From assembly GCF_036323475.1 (NCBI RefSeq), contig NZ_AP028934.1:992001-1056000 (forward strand): a stretch of 64,000 nt of DNA, read 5' to 3'. Numbering within the stretch: the stretch's first letter is position 1; each line of letters starts with the position of its first letter. The DNA is from Solobacterium moorei (lineage in GTDB: Bacteria > Bacillota_I > Bacilli_A > Erysipelotrichales > Erysipelotrichaceae). Shown piece by piece: positions 1 to 7,621 of the stretch. The notes beneath the pieces are model-generated. The model was not told the origin of the DNA. It ran no database searches and saw only the letters and a list, made by a program, of their open reading frames with translations. Position numbers and translations under genes: made by a program.

Positions 1-450
1 TTTCTTTGGTCCTTCCTTCCAACTACTGACATTGTCATCCCTCTGTTTTTGGGCAACATCGGCCATATAGAATACCTTTGGCAACTTGCAGGTTTTGGCA
101 TCTGGGCAATTGTTGCAGACATAGGGGAAACGAGATGTATGTTTGCATATTGGTGAAGAGATGAAATCGGAACATAGATCATTGCAGTTATCATGTTTAC
201 AGAACTTACAACGACCTTGTAGACAGTGAGTACATAACCTTGTGCGATTACATTGATTTTGTCTACCACACTTATTATGAGTATTGGCACGGACGACAAT
301 TCTAAGATGGTGTGTTATCTCATAGCGAATGGCCTTGGGACTCCTGTTAAGAGTAAGGGCAATCATCTTGAGCGTGATGTTAGGATCAGACAACAGATTT
401 TGAATAATGAGTCGTTCGTCAAAAGAAAGCTGTTTGTATGTGCTAGTCAT
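1..450 (-). CDS. IS30-family transposase, N-terminal part (cut by window edge)
   Basis: The reverse strand encodes the first 150 or so residues of the same transposase as the gene at 11415-12716. The ATG at 448-450 follows an AGGAGG ribosome site. The visible part holds the helix-turn-helix region (STYKQLSFDERL onward) and a Cys-rich stretch with several CxxC pairs, probably zinc-binding. The DDE catalytic domain would lie beyond the left edge. In the family this enzyme cuts and joins the element ends. Reading starts upstream of this ATG are possible but lack a good ribosome site. Confidence 0.9.
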   Translation of the reverse strand, partial: MTSTYKQLSFDERLIIQNLLSDPNITLKMIALTLNRSPKAIRYEITHHLRIVVRANTHNKCGRQNQCNRTRLCTHCLQGRCKFCKHDNCNDLCSDFISSPICKHTSRFPYVCNNCPDAKTCKLPKVFYMADVAQKQRDDNVSSWKEGPKK

Positions 451-563
451 AAAATATTCCTCCTTTTCTCCACTTTCCTGGCACATATCCCTTGTGCCAT
501 TATCATAAAAGGGAACTTTCACTAAGAAAATAGTGCAAAGAGGAACTTTTAAAAATAATTGAG
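1..563. mobile_element. IS30-family element, copy A (right part only)
   Basis: This stretch matches positions 12267-12829 (constant offset 12266) in every part I compared. It is the right part of a second copy of the complete element at 11194-12829. The outer end lies at 563, where the sequence reads AATTGAG and homology to the other copy stops. The left part lies outside the window. Copies that look identical suggest recent transposition. Confidence 0.93.
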
Positions 564-591
564 GTTTTATTCAATTATTTTGAAAACATAC

Positions 592-621
592 TTGCATGTT
601 TGATATTCAAATTGATAATAT
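592..621 (+). promoter_or_regulatory. possible promoter of the flavoprotein reductase gene
   Basis: TTGCAT and TAATAT are separated by 18 bases, about 60 bases before the coding start. A 13-bp palindrome, TTTGATATTCAAA (599-611), sits in the spacer and could bind a regulator. The site lies only 29 bases outside the end of the IS30 copy, so the element may have replaced older upstream control sequence. Confidence 0.35.
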
Positions 622-682
622 AGTAACTACAAGAGTTGTATATTGATGTAGGAGTAAGATATGAGTCTTACTCGGAGGATAT

Positions 683-2527
683 ATGAATCATAGAATATTG
701 AATGTGGTGGCTGCCTCGGCTGTGCTTTTGAGTGGTTGTGCTGCTTATTTAAAACCCGTAATAAAACCAGGGATAAAGACTGCAAAGGTAGCTGATGGTA
801 CATATGAGGGTAAAGCGGAAGGCTATGCAGTGGATGGTGAGATGAATCTCAGTGTTACGTTTCAAGATAATAAAATTGTATCCATTCAGACAATCAATTC
901 CGGTAGTACTCCTAGTATTTATCGAGGAATTGAGGAAAGACTATTTCCACGTATCATCAGTAGTCAATCTATTCATGTTGATGATATAACTGGTGCGACG
1001 ATTTCTAGTATTGCCGCAAAATACATCATTCAAAATATCATCAATGAAAATGGTGGTAATGCGGATGAATGGAAAATGGAGATTCCTAAGTCGACAGATG
1101 TTGTTAAAAAGTATGGCTATGATGTAATTGTGGTTGGCCTAGGTGCTTCTGGTATTTCGTCATATTTAAGTGCTGCTAGTAATGGGGCAACTGTATTTGG
1201 TATGGATTCAGCTGCTAAGATTGGTGGTAATGGTGCGATGTCAGCTGGCGCTATGGCTGTCAATCCACGAACACAAGTTGCACTGAATGACGGTAATCCT
1301 TTTGTAAACGAAGAAGATATAATTGAAGATTGGCTTTCCTATACGGATGGTGATGCCAAAGAAGAAATCATTCGCAAAATTGTTCAAGAATCAGGTAAGA
1401 CTTTAGATTGGCTAGAGACGAATTATGATTTCCATTTTGGTGAAAAGATGTTTGCCTTCTACCATCCCAAATTATGGCCATTATGGACGACGTATACGGA
1501 TAAATCAGGAACTGATAAAGATACGGCGTTTATTAACTCTATGAATCAGGCAGCTGCACTAAATGGTAAAAATGAATATATGATAGAGCTGACCGCAAAA
1601 GAATTTCTAAAAGATACCGATGGAAAAGTGGTTGGTGTAAAAGCAGTTTCCTATGATGGTACAACCTATGAAATCTATGGAAAGTCAGTGATATTAGCGA
1701 CTGGTGGTTTTCTTGGAAATGAAGAAATGTGTCAGAAATACACGGGAAGTGTATGGCACACCTATGGTATGACACAGTGTAATGGTGCAGGGATTCAAAT
1801 GGTGCAAGCATTTGGTGGCTCACTTATGAATCCTGATGCAGGGGTTGAAACACATATTGCCCAGATTGCCAATATTATCCGCTCTGATGATGTTAGTGCA
1901 GATGATAAAGCAATTCTTACTTCATTACTTTTAGATACTAGTGCAGTGATGGTAGATTCTTTAGGTAATCCATTTAATGAAAAAGCTGGAACGAACTTAG
2001 CGTTTAATGCATGGTTAGCCGGAAAAGAATTTTATACCATTTATAGTGCTGAAGAAATTATAAAAATGAAGACAAGTGGTATGGCATCTTTTCATAAGCC
2101 AACGTTTTTATCACAAGGTGGTAATTATGAACCTAATACACCAATTCCAAATATTGAAAATATTCTAGCGATTGGTGAAAAGTATGATGATGTAATTACT
2201 GCTGAATCAATCTCTGAGTTAGGTGATAAGCTGGGGTTTAAATTATCGATCACTGATGTACATGGTAAAACAACAGGAAAGTTCTATGCTATCAAAGGTG
2301 CAGCGTATATCTACTCTACAACTGGTGGATTAAATGTTGATGAGAACTTCAATGTATTAACTGCAGAACATGAGCCTATTTCAAATGTCTATGCGGTTGG
2401 AAATGACTCCATGGGTGTATTATTTGCGTCTAAAAAAGCATATATAACATATGGTGGTGTTGCCCAAGGATATGCATTAACTTCTGGACGATTAGCAGGG
2501 TATTATGCATCAGAGAATGCCAACTAA
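683..2527 (+). CDS. FMN- and FAD-binding flavoprotein reductase lipoprotein (fumarate/urocanate reductase-like)
   Basis: The 614-residue protein starts with a lipoprotein signal (LSGC, Cys19), so it should sit on the outer face of the membrane. Residues about 35-110 form an FMN-binding domain with DDITGATISS at 100-109; Thr106 is the expected site of covalent FMN attachment. From residue 146 there is a FAD_binding_2 domain with dinucleotide motif GLGASG (152-157). Related enzymes pass electrons from the membrane to fumarate, urocanate or other enoates. The catalytic region is unusual: where fumarate reductases have GxRFxNE, this protein has GNPFNEKAG, so the key Arg seems missing, and the GxNRLGGN motif near the C terminus is also absent. 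The substrate is therefore open. The ATG follows GGAGGATAT. The gene stands alone with its own terminator. Confidence 0.85.
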   Translation: MNHRILNVVAASAVLLSGCAAYLKPVIKPGIKTAKVADGTYEGKAEGYAVDGEMNLSVTFQDNKIVSIQTINSGSTPSIYRGIEERLFPRIISSQSIHVDDITGATISSIAAKYIIQNIINENGGNADEWKMEIPKSTDVVKKYGYDVIVVGLGASGISSYLSAASNGATVFGMDSAAKIGGNGAMSAGAMAVNPRTQVALNDGNPFVNEEDIIEDWLSYTDGDAKEEIIRKIVQESGKTLDWLETNYDFHFGEKMFAFYHPKLWPLWTTYTDKSGTDKDTAFINSMNQAAALNGKNEYMIELTAKEFLKDTDGKVVGVKAVSYDGTTYEIYGKSVILATGGFLGNEEMCQKYTGSVWHTYGMTQCNGAGIQMVQAFGGSLMNPDAGVETHIAQIANIIRSDDVSADDKAILTSLLLDTSAVMVDSLGNPFNEKAGTNLAFNAWLAGKEFYTIYSAEEIIKMKTSGMASFHKPTFLSQGGNYEPNTPIPNIENILAIGEKYDDVITAESISELGDKLGFKLSITDVHGKTTGKFYAIKGAAYIYSTTGGLNVDENFNVLTAEHEPISNVYAVGNDSMGVLFASKKAYITYGGVAQGYALTSGRLAGYYASENAN

Positions 2528-2532
2528 GCGAT

Positions 2533-2556
2533 AGAGCCTTTCGGCTCTTTTTTTAT
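2533..2556 (+). terminator. intrinsic terminator after the flavoprotein gene
   Basis: AGAGCC, loop TTTC, GGCTCT, then a run of eight T. Confidence 0.9.
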
Positions 2557-2587
2557 GTTAAGATAAAGGAAACAAGGGAGAACCTCT

Positions 2588-3397
2588 ATGACGCATGCGG
2601 ATATTAAAGCTATTTTTTTCGATGTGGATGGTACACTGATTTCACATCGTAAACATGCAGTACCTGTTTCTACAATTGACGCAATTGCACGTTTACGCAA
2701 GCAGGGGATATTGACTTTTGTGGCTACTGGTAGACATCCGATTGAACTAAAGAAGTTATTACCAGATTACTTAGAATTTGATGCATATCTCTGTTTGAAT
2801 GGGATGTACTGCTTCAATCGGCAAGAAGTCATTAGCACCAAACCAATTCCGAAAGAGGATATAAAAGGTCTATTAAAAACATTAAACTTAAAATCATTTC
2901 CATGTACATTTATTACACAGGATGAAATGTATATGAACTACGCAAATGATTTAGTTGCGGAAGTACAGCGTGATATTAGTTCTGATGTATCAAACACCAA
3001 AGATATATCACATGTACTACAAGAAGATATTCTACAAGTAATTCCATATGGTTTGGATGATGTAGAAATTAGCACAGTATTAGAATATATGCCACATTGT
3101 AAGGCAACCTCTTGGCATAAGCGTGCTAGGGATATTATCATCAAACAAGGTGGTAAGGATATTGGTATTCAAGAAATCCTACAGTACTACAATTTAGACG
3201 TGTCTCAAATCATGGCCTTTGGCGATGGAGATAATGATGTAAAGATGTTAGAGATTGCGGGTATAGCTGTTGCGATGGGAAATGGAAATGAGAATGTTAA
3301 AGCTGTGGCTGATTATGTAACGGATGATATTGATCAGGATGGTATTGCAAATGCACTGTATCATTATGGCATCTTTCATGAAACACTCATAAAATAA
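2588..3397 (+). CDS. HAD-superfamily Cof-type sugar phosphatase
   Basis: The 269-residue protein has HAD motif I near the N terminus (FFDVDGTLIS; the two Asp are nucleophile and acid/base). It has a Lys-containing stretch in the middle and motif IV near the C terminus (FGDGDNDVKML), which binds Mg2+. The Cof/YbjI subfamily has a large alpha/beta cap between motifs II and III, and its members hydrolyse sugar phosphates or other small phosphomonoesters in the cytoplasm. Substrate cannot be read from sequence. The start follows AAGGGAGAACCTCT. It stands between the terminator at 2533 and the next gene on the same strand, 43 bases downstream. Confidence 0.9.
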   Translation: MTHADIKAIFFDVDGTLISHRKHAVPVSTIDAIARLRKQGILTFVATGRHPIELKKLLPDYLEFDAYLCLNGMYCFNRQEVISTKPIPKEDIKGLLKTLNLKSFPCTFITQDEMYMNYANDLVAEVQRDISSDVSNTKDISHVLQEDILQVIPYGLDDVEISTVLEYMPHCKATSWHKRARDIIIKQGGKDIGIQEILQYYNLDVSQIMAFGDGDNDVKMLEIAGIAVAMGNGNENVKAVADYVTDDIDQDGIANALYHYGIFHETLIK

Positions 3398-3440
3398 CGA
3401 TAGATTCTACTTTATAATAAAGATAGAAAGAAGGTGTGAT

Positions 3441-3971
3441 ATGAAGGAAATAAATTATGCAGACCTAGTATTTCATCCTACGAATATGCTCGCAAATGAA
3501 CGGATGATTGTATGTGCTGGTAATCAGGATATTGGTTACAATGGTATGACTGTTTCTTGGGGACATTTTGGCTCAATATGGGGATATGATGGAAAACATA
3601 ATCTTCCTACGATACTTGTTTATATTCGTCCTTCTCGCTATACACTTGGATTTATGGAGAAGGAAGAATACTTTACAGTAAACCTTTTACCACAACCACT
3701 AAAAAGGGCTTTAGCGATATTCGGCTCAAAATCAGGTCGTGATTGCGATAAATTTAAAGAGGCAAATGTAACACCAGGATTTACTGATCATACTACTTAT
3801 ATCAAAGAGTCTAAGTATGTCTTTGTGTGTAAGAAGTTATATACAGGTGATTTGAACGAAGAAGGATTCAACGTTCCTGCAATTGTAGAGGACTGTTATC
3901 CGAATAAAGATTTCCATTGTTTCTTCGTTGGAGAAATTGCAAAGGTCTTACAGGCAGAAGATGGTGAGTAA
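3441..3971 (+). CDS. flavin reductase-like / flavoredoxin-type protein
   Basis: The 176 residues look like a split-barrel FMN-binding flavin reductase domain: an early stretch (VCAGNQDIGYNGMTVSWGHFG) and the family-typical pattern of Arg-Pro-Ser-Arg-Tyr-Thr followed by EYFTVNLLP. Members reduce free flavin or serve as FMN electron carriers such as flavoredoxin. It overlaps the next gene by one base (TAATG), so the two are probably translated together. Ribosome site AAGAAGGTG. Function beyond FMN binding is not determined. Confidence 0.8.
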   Translation: MKEINYADLVFHPTNMLANERMIVCAGNQDIGYNGMTVSWGHFGSIWGYDGKHNLPTILVYIRPSRYTLGFMEKEEYFTVNLLPQPLKRALAIFGSKSGRDCDKFKEANVTPGFTDHTTYIKESKYVFVCKKLYTGDLNEEGFNVPAIVEDCYPNKDFHCFFVGEIAKVLQAEDGE

Positions 3972-4258
3972 TGAGTATAGTAATTCATAGCCTTTCTGTT
4001 ATACTTATCGTTCTTGTTGTGTCGTGGCTAATCTATTATGCAAGACACAAACATGATCCAATGGGTAATCGCATTGATGTAGAAAAGACATATATGCTTG
4101 TGGGTTGTTTGATTGGTGCTGTAATTGGAATTTTATGTGGGATGTATCTGATTGACTCAGTCGCCTTAGGAATAGGACTAGGCATGTTAATAGGAATGAT
4201 GATTGGTATTACAGTACCCAAAATAAAGAAAAAGGAGAGAACATGGCAGCAGAAGTAA
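3971..4258 (+). CDS. small membrane protein of unknown function
   Basis: 95 residues with three predicted membrane segments: about 5-24, 41-60 and 64-84. The last two are rich in Gly spaced like a glycine zipper (GCLIGAVIGILCG, GIGLGMLIGMMIG). The C terminus is Lys-rich and probably cytoplasmic. The start codon overlaps the stop of the preceding gene, and the end overlaps the next gene by 16 bases, so it belongs to a three-gene translationally coupled unit. I do not recognise the family. Confidence 0.7.
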   Translation: MSIVIHSLSVILIVLVVSWLIYYARHKHDPMGNRIDVEKTYMLVGCLIGAVIGILCGMYLIDSVALGIGLGMLIGMMIGITVPKIKKKERTWQQK

Positions 4259-4596
4259 AAAAGGAAGTTTCATTTGATGTATTTGGACAATTAGATTTTC
4301 GTGCAGGTACAATCTTAAAAGTAGAAGATGTAGAAAAATCTACAAAACTAACGAAGTTAACAGTTGATCTTGGCGAGGAAGAACCTCGAACAATTGTATG
4401 TAGTCTTCGTGAAGTACGTGAAGACTATCAAAGTGTAGCGGGGAAACAGGCATTATTCTTAGTAAACCTCGCACCAAGAAAAATCATGGGAATTGAATCT
4501 CATGGTATGTTAGTTACACTTGGTTATGATGATGGTATTGCGGATACATTATTATTCCCAGAACATCCATTACCAAACGGTACAAGAGCTTCCTAA
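4243..4596 (+). CDS. tRNA-binding-domain protein (MetRS C-terminal/CsaA-like OB fold)
   Basis: 117 residues that match a free-standing EMAPII/Arc1p-type OB fold. The features are FRAGTILKVEDVEKS, RTIVCSLREVREDY, LFLVNLAPRKIMGIESHGM and a C-terminal proline-rich tail. The same domain forms the C terminus of bacterial methionyl-tRNA synthetase, and CsaA is a free version reported as a chaperone-like protein. The RKIMGIESHGM segment is the usual family signature. Ribosome site AAAGGAGAG lies inside the upstream gene. It is likely an RNA-binding accessory protein, but the partner is unknown. Confidence 0.85.
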   Translation: MAAEVKKEVSFDVFGQLDFRAGTILKVEDVEKSTKLTKLTVDLGEEEPRTIVCSLREVREDYQSVAGKQALFLVNLAPRKIMGIESHGMLVTLGYDDGIADTLLFPEHPLPNGTRAS

Positions 4597-4611
4597 AAGA
4601 ATCAAAAACAA

Positions 4612-4647
4612 ATACCGTTGTATATCTGATATGCATCGGTATTTTCT
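4612..4647 (+). terminator. probable intrinsic terminator
   Basis: An imperfect hairpin with ATACCG and CGGTAT outer arms, further pairing inside, and a short T-rich tail. It ends the 3441-4596 unit. Confidence 0.5.
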
Positions 4648-4681
4648 TTGGCGGATGAAGGGATAGTGATAATCGCTTTGG

Positions 4682-4907
4682 TTGTATTCAAATATGACTA
4701 TGATATAATTTGCTCGTTAGAATAGACTAACTTATGTAATCTATCTGCATGTCTCTAATTGTGATAAATATGGCGTGAACACTTTAGTAGTCTGTTTAAA
4801 ATATTCGCGTTACAATTTGGAAATGGTAGATGGAATCATGATGAATGATTCTACTTACATAAGAGTGATTACACAGGTAGTGTGATTGATAGACATAGGG
4901 AGAGAAT
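4682..4907 (+). promoter_or_regulatory. probable promoter and long leader of the ABC importer operon
   Basis: TTGTAT and TATAAT lie 16 bases apart (4682-4709). If used, the mRNA leader would be about 190 bases. It contains a perfect 7-bp hairpin, GAATCAT-GATGA-ATGATTC (4833-4851), with no T tract. I looked for a thiamine riboswitch because the importer family includes thiamine-precursor transporters, but its conserved core (CTGAGA and the paired motif) is absent. No other known riboswitch is evident. Confidence 0.45.
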
Positions 4908-5936
4908 ATGAAAAATATCGCAAAGAAACTATTGGCGACTGTATTATCTGTAGCACTTTTAGCAGGATGCACACCACTAACAAAGAAAGAATCATCCGCA
5001 CCAACTGAAACACCAAAGACAGTCGAACCAGTTGATGTAAACGTAGCAGCTTTAAAGGGACCAACATCAATGGGCATGGTTCAAATGATGAAGGAAAATG
5101 ATGAAGGTAAGATTACTTCAAACAATTATAAGTTTGAAATCTTATCTGCAGTAGATGAAGTAACACCAAAGATTGTAAAGGGTGATGTTGATATTGCGGC
5201 AGTTCCAGCAAATCTTGCATCTGTACTTTATAACAAGATGAAAAAGAACTTACAGGTATTGGCTATCAATACATTAGGTGTTCTATATATCTGTGAAACA
5301 GGTGATTCTATCCACTCCGTAGCAGACCTAAAGGGTAAGACAATTTATGCAAGCGGTAAGGGTGCTACTCCAGAGTATGTACTCAATTACATCTTAGAAA
5401 AAAATGGTCTTCAGGTAGGTACAGATGTTACGATTGAATGGAAGAGTGAACATGCAGAATGTGTTCAGGCTTTAGCACAAGATCTAAACGCTATCGCGAT
5501 GTTACCACAACCATTTGTAACTGCAGCCGCTGCTAAAAATGATAAGATTCACGCAGCATTAGACTTAACAAAGGAATGGGATGCAATCCAACAAAATGAA
5601 AAGAACAAGAGTTCGTTGATTACTGGTGTTGTAGTAGCACGTAAGGACTTTGTGGAAGCACACCCAGAAGCAGTTGTGGATTTCTTAAAGAAGTATGAAG
5701 CATCTATCAAGTTTGTAAATGAAAAAAACGATGAAGCAGCGACAATGATTGAATCGTATGATATTATTGCGGCAGCTGTTGCAAAGAAAGCATTACCATT
5801 CTGCAACATTACATACATTGCTGGTAAGGAGATGAAAGAAAAACTTTCAGGTTATCTCAGTGTATTAAATGAACAGAATCCAAAGTCAGTCGGTGGCAGC
5901 TTACCGGAAGATGATTTCTATTATGGAGCTAACTAA
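4908..5936 (+). CDS. ABC importer substrate-binding lipoprotein (NitT/TauT/NMT1 type)
   Basis: 342 residues. The N-terminal signal ends in a lipobox (LLAGC, Cys21), then a Ser/Thr/Pro-rich linker leads to a type II periplasmic-binding fold. The body resembles the SsuA/TauA/ThiY group: ALKGPTSMGMVQ near the start, GDVDIAAVPANLASVLYNK, DLKGKTIYASGKGATPEYVL. It should capture a small ligand outside the cell and deliver it to the permease and ATPase encoded next. The family binds sulfonates, nitrate, pyrimidine precursors or riboflavin, and no residue tells which. The gene overlaps the permease start by 14 bases. Confidence 0.88.
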   Translation: MKNIAKKLLATVLSVALLAGCTPLTKKESSAPTETPKTVEPVDVNVAALKGPTSMGMVQMMKENDEGKITSNNYKFEILSAVDEVTPKIVKGDVDIAAVPANLASVLYNKMKKNLQVLAINTLGVLYICETGDSIHSVADLKGKTIYASGKGATPEYVLNYILEKNGLQVGTDVTIEWKSEHAECVQALAQDLNAIAMLPQPFVTAAAAKNDKIHAALDLTKEWDAIQQNEKNKSSLITGVVVARKDFVEAHPEAVVDFLKKYEASIKFVNEKNDEAATMIESYDIIAAAVAKKALPFCNITYIAGKEMKEKLSGYLSVLNEQNPKSVGGSLPEDDFYYGAN

Positions 5937-6681
5937 ATCAAAGATTAAAATTTGGACAATACTGTTTTGGCTACTCGTATGGCAAGCCATCAGTATGATA
6001 TTAAATCAGGAGATACTACTGGTATCTCCTTTTACCGTTATTCTACGACTAACAGAATTACTAAAAACAGTAGATTTCTACCAATCCATTTTGCGTTCAC
6101 TCGTGAATATTAGTTTAGGCTTTGTACTAGCGATGATTGTAGGAATTTTGATGGCTATCTTTGCCGCAAAGTACAATTGGTTTAAACAGTTATTAGCTCC
6201 ACTTGTCTTTACAGTAAAGTCAATTCCTGTCGCATCCTTTATTATTCTTGTGCTTATATGGGTACATTCTGCACAATTGTCGATTGTGATTTCCTTCTTA
6301 ATGGTCTTTCCAATTTTCTATGAGAATGTACGAAAAGGGATTGAGATGTGTAATCATCAGTTGCTAGAGATGGCAGACGTATTCGAACTATCCAATTTTG
6401 CGCGTATTCGTTATATCTATACATCTAGCATTCTGCCATACTTTCAGAGTGCCTGCTCCTTAGCACTAGGTCTTGCATGGAAATCAGGCATTGCGGCAGA
6501 AGTTATCGGGTTACCTAAATTTTCCATTGGAGAACATTTACAACAGGCAAAGGTATATTTTGATACAGCTGATTTATTTGCATGGACACTTGTTATTATT
6601 ATTTTAAGTACAGTACTGGAAAAACTTGTGATGGCTTTAATACGTATGCTTATCAAGTATATAGAAACGGAGTGTTTATGA
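5923..6681 (+). CDS. ABC importer permease (NitT/TauT type)
   Basis: 252 residues with about six membrane segments, of the SsuC/TauC/ThiX family. The cytoplasmic EAA loop is visible around ELSNFARIRYIYTSSILPYFQSA. The ATG at 5923 is preferred over an upstream frame opening at 5869, because the protein then starts right before its first membrane helix (IWTILFWLLVWQAISM) and GGAAG lies upstream. It overlaps the binding-protein gene by 14 bases and the ATPase gene by 4 bases (ATGA). Confidence 0.9.
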   Translation: MELTKSKIKIWTILFWLLVWQAISMILNQEILLVSPFTVILRLTELLKTVDFYQSILRSLVNISLGFVLAMIVGILMAIFAAKYNWFKQLLAPLVFTVKSIPVASFIILVLIWVHSAQLSIVISFLMVFPIFYENVRKGIEMCNHQLLEMADVFELSNFARIRYIYTSSILPYFQSACSLALGLAWKSGIAAEVIGLPKFSIGEHLQQAKVYFDTADLFAWTLVIIILSTVLEKLVMALIRMLIKYIETECL

Positions 6682-7265
6682 TGGATACAATTCAATTACA
6701 CGATATTTGTAAAACATTTGATCAACATCCTGTTTTTATAAATTGGAACCATAACTTTGCAACAGGGATGGTACACGTCCTTAAAGGCCCATCTGGTTGT
6801 GGTAAGACAACACTGTTACGAATGTTAATGGGATTAGAAGCACCAGATTCTGGCACAATAACACCACTACAGAACTATCGTAAAGCAGCGGTGTTTCAAG
6901 AGGATAGACTCTGTGAGAATTTAAGTGTGATGCAGAATGTTTTGATGGTAGTACATGATGTGTCAAAAAAAGATTTACTTGATCAATTAAAACAAGACTT
7001 TTATCAAGTAGGTCTAGACGACATGTCCCAAAAGGTATCCACTTTATCTGGTGGTATGAAGCGCAGAGTCGCTATTCTACGTGCTATGTATGCAAAGGCA
7101 GATATCCTATTCTTTGATGAACCACTGAAAGGTTTAGATGATACTACAAAAGAAAAAGTCATGAAGTTTATCAAAGAAAGAATCAAAGATAAGACTGTCT
7201 TTTGGGTAACACATGACGCAGATGAATATACAGTTTTTGATAAATATCAGCTACATGAATTATAA
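6678..7265 (+). CDS. ABC importer ATPase (NitT/TauT type)
   Basis: 195 residues, short for the family (about 240-250) because the C terminus ends soon after the H-loop. All core motifs are present: Walker A GPSGCGKTT (37-45), Q-loop VFQED, signature LSGGMKRRV, Walker B ILFFDEP, D-loop and H-loop VTHD. It powers import of the ligand bound by the lipoprotein at 4908. The start is ATGATG; either ATG is possible, with CGGAG just upstream. The stop codon lies inside the terminator hairpin. Confidence 0.9.
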   Translation: MMDTIQLHDICKTFDQHPVFINWNHNFATGMVHVLKGPSGCGKTTLLRMLMGLEAPDSGTITPLQNYRKAAVFQEDRLCENLSVMQNVLMVVHDVSKKDLLDQLKQDFYQVGLDDMSQKVSTLSGGMKRRVAILRAMYAKADILFFDEPLKGLDDTTKEKVMKFIKERIKDKTVFWVTHDADEYTVFDKYQLHEL

Positions 7266-7281
7266 TAAATGTAGCTTTTTA
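7249..7281 (+). terminator. intrinsic terminator overlapping the ABC ATPase stop codon
   Basis: AGCTACAT (7249-7256), 12-base loop containing the TAA stop, ATGTAGCT (7269-7276), then TTTTAT. The left arm encodes the last residues of the ATPase. Confidence 0.75.
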
Positions 7282-7297
7282 TATGAGGATTAAAATC

Positions 7298-7609
7298 ATG
7301 TTTAGTAAGAAACTAATTTATGTAAAAGTATATGCAAATCATTGTAGCAATGCACTACTGTTTCAAAGCGAAGATACATCAATTCAACCAAGAGATATCG
7401 TGATTGTTTCTTTGCATGGAAAAGAAGTTCCGGCAATAGTTGTACAAGTTTCTCGTAAGATAAAGAATAAAAATATAAATCTAGAGTTTATCTTACGCAA
7501 AGCAGGTTTCTTTGAAAGAAATAAACTATCTACAGATGTTCATAATCGTGTGAAAAACGAAAAGCTTGCATGGATAGATGAGATTGAATATTGGAATGCG
7601 ATGGGTTAG
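7298..7609 (+). CDS. small conserved-looking protein, unknown function
   Basis: About 103 residues from the ATG at 7298, which follows ATGAGGA. The middle (IQPRDIVIVSLHGKEVPAIVVQVSRKI) reads like a small beta barrel of the kind at the N terminus of PriA, where a similar stretch precedes a charged helix. The C-terminal third is charged and probably helical. It sits 13 bases before the amidohydrolase gene and may be co-transcribed with it. I cannot assign a family with confidence. Confidence 0.55.
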   Translation: MFSKKLIYVKVYANHCSNALLFQSEDTSIQPRDIVIVSLHGKEVPAIVVQVSRKIKNKNINLEFILRKAGFFERNKLSTDVHNRVKNEKLAWIDEIEYWNAMG

Positions 7610-7621
7610 GAATGAGACTAT

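Noticed and set aside
253-525. Plus-strand frame in the IS30 copy (repeated at 12519-12791)
   Set aside because: It is the reverse of the transposase N terminus and of its control region, with no ribosome site and an atypical composition.
4682-4907. TPP riboswitch before the ABC importer
   Set aside because: The conserved TPP core sequences are absent, and the only stable stem is a 7-bp hairpin.
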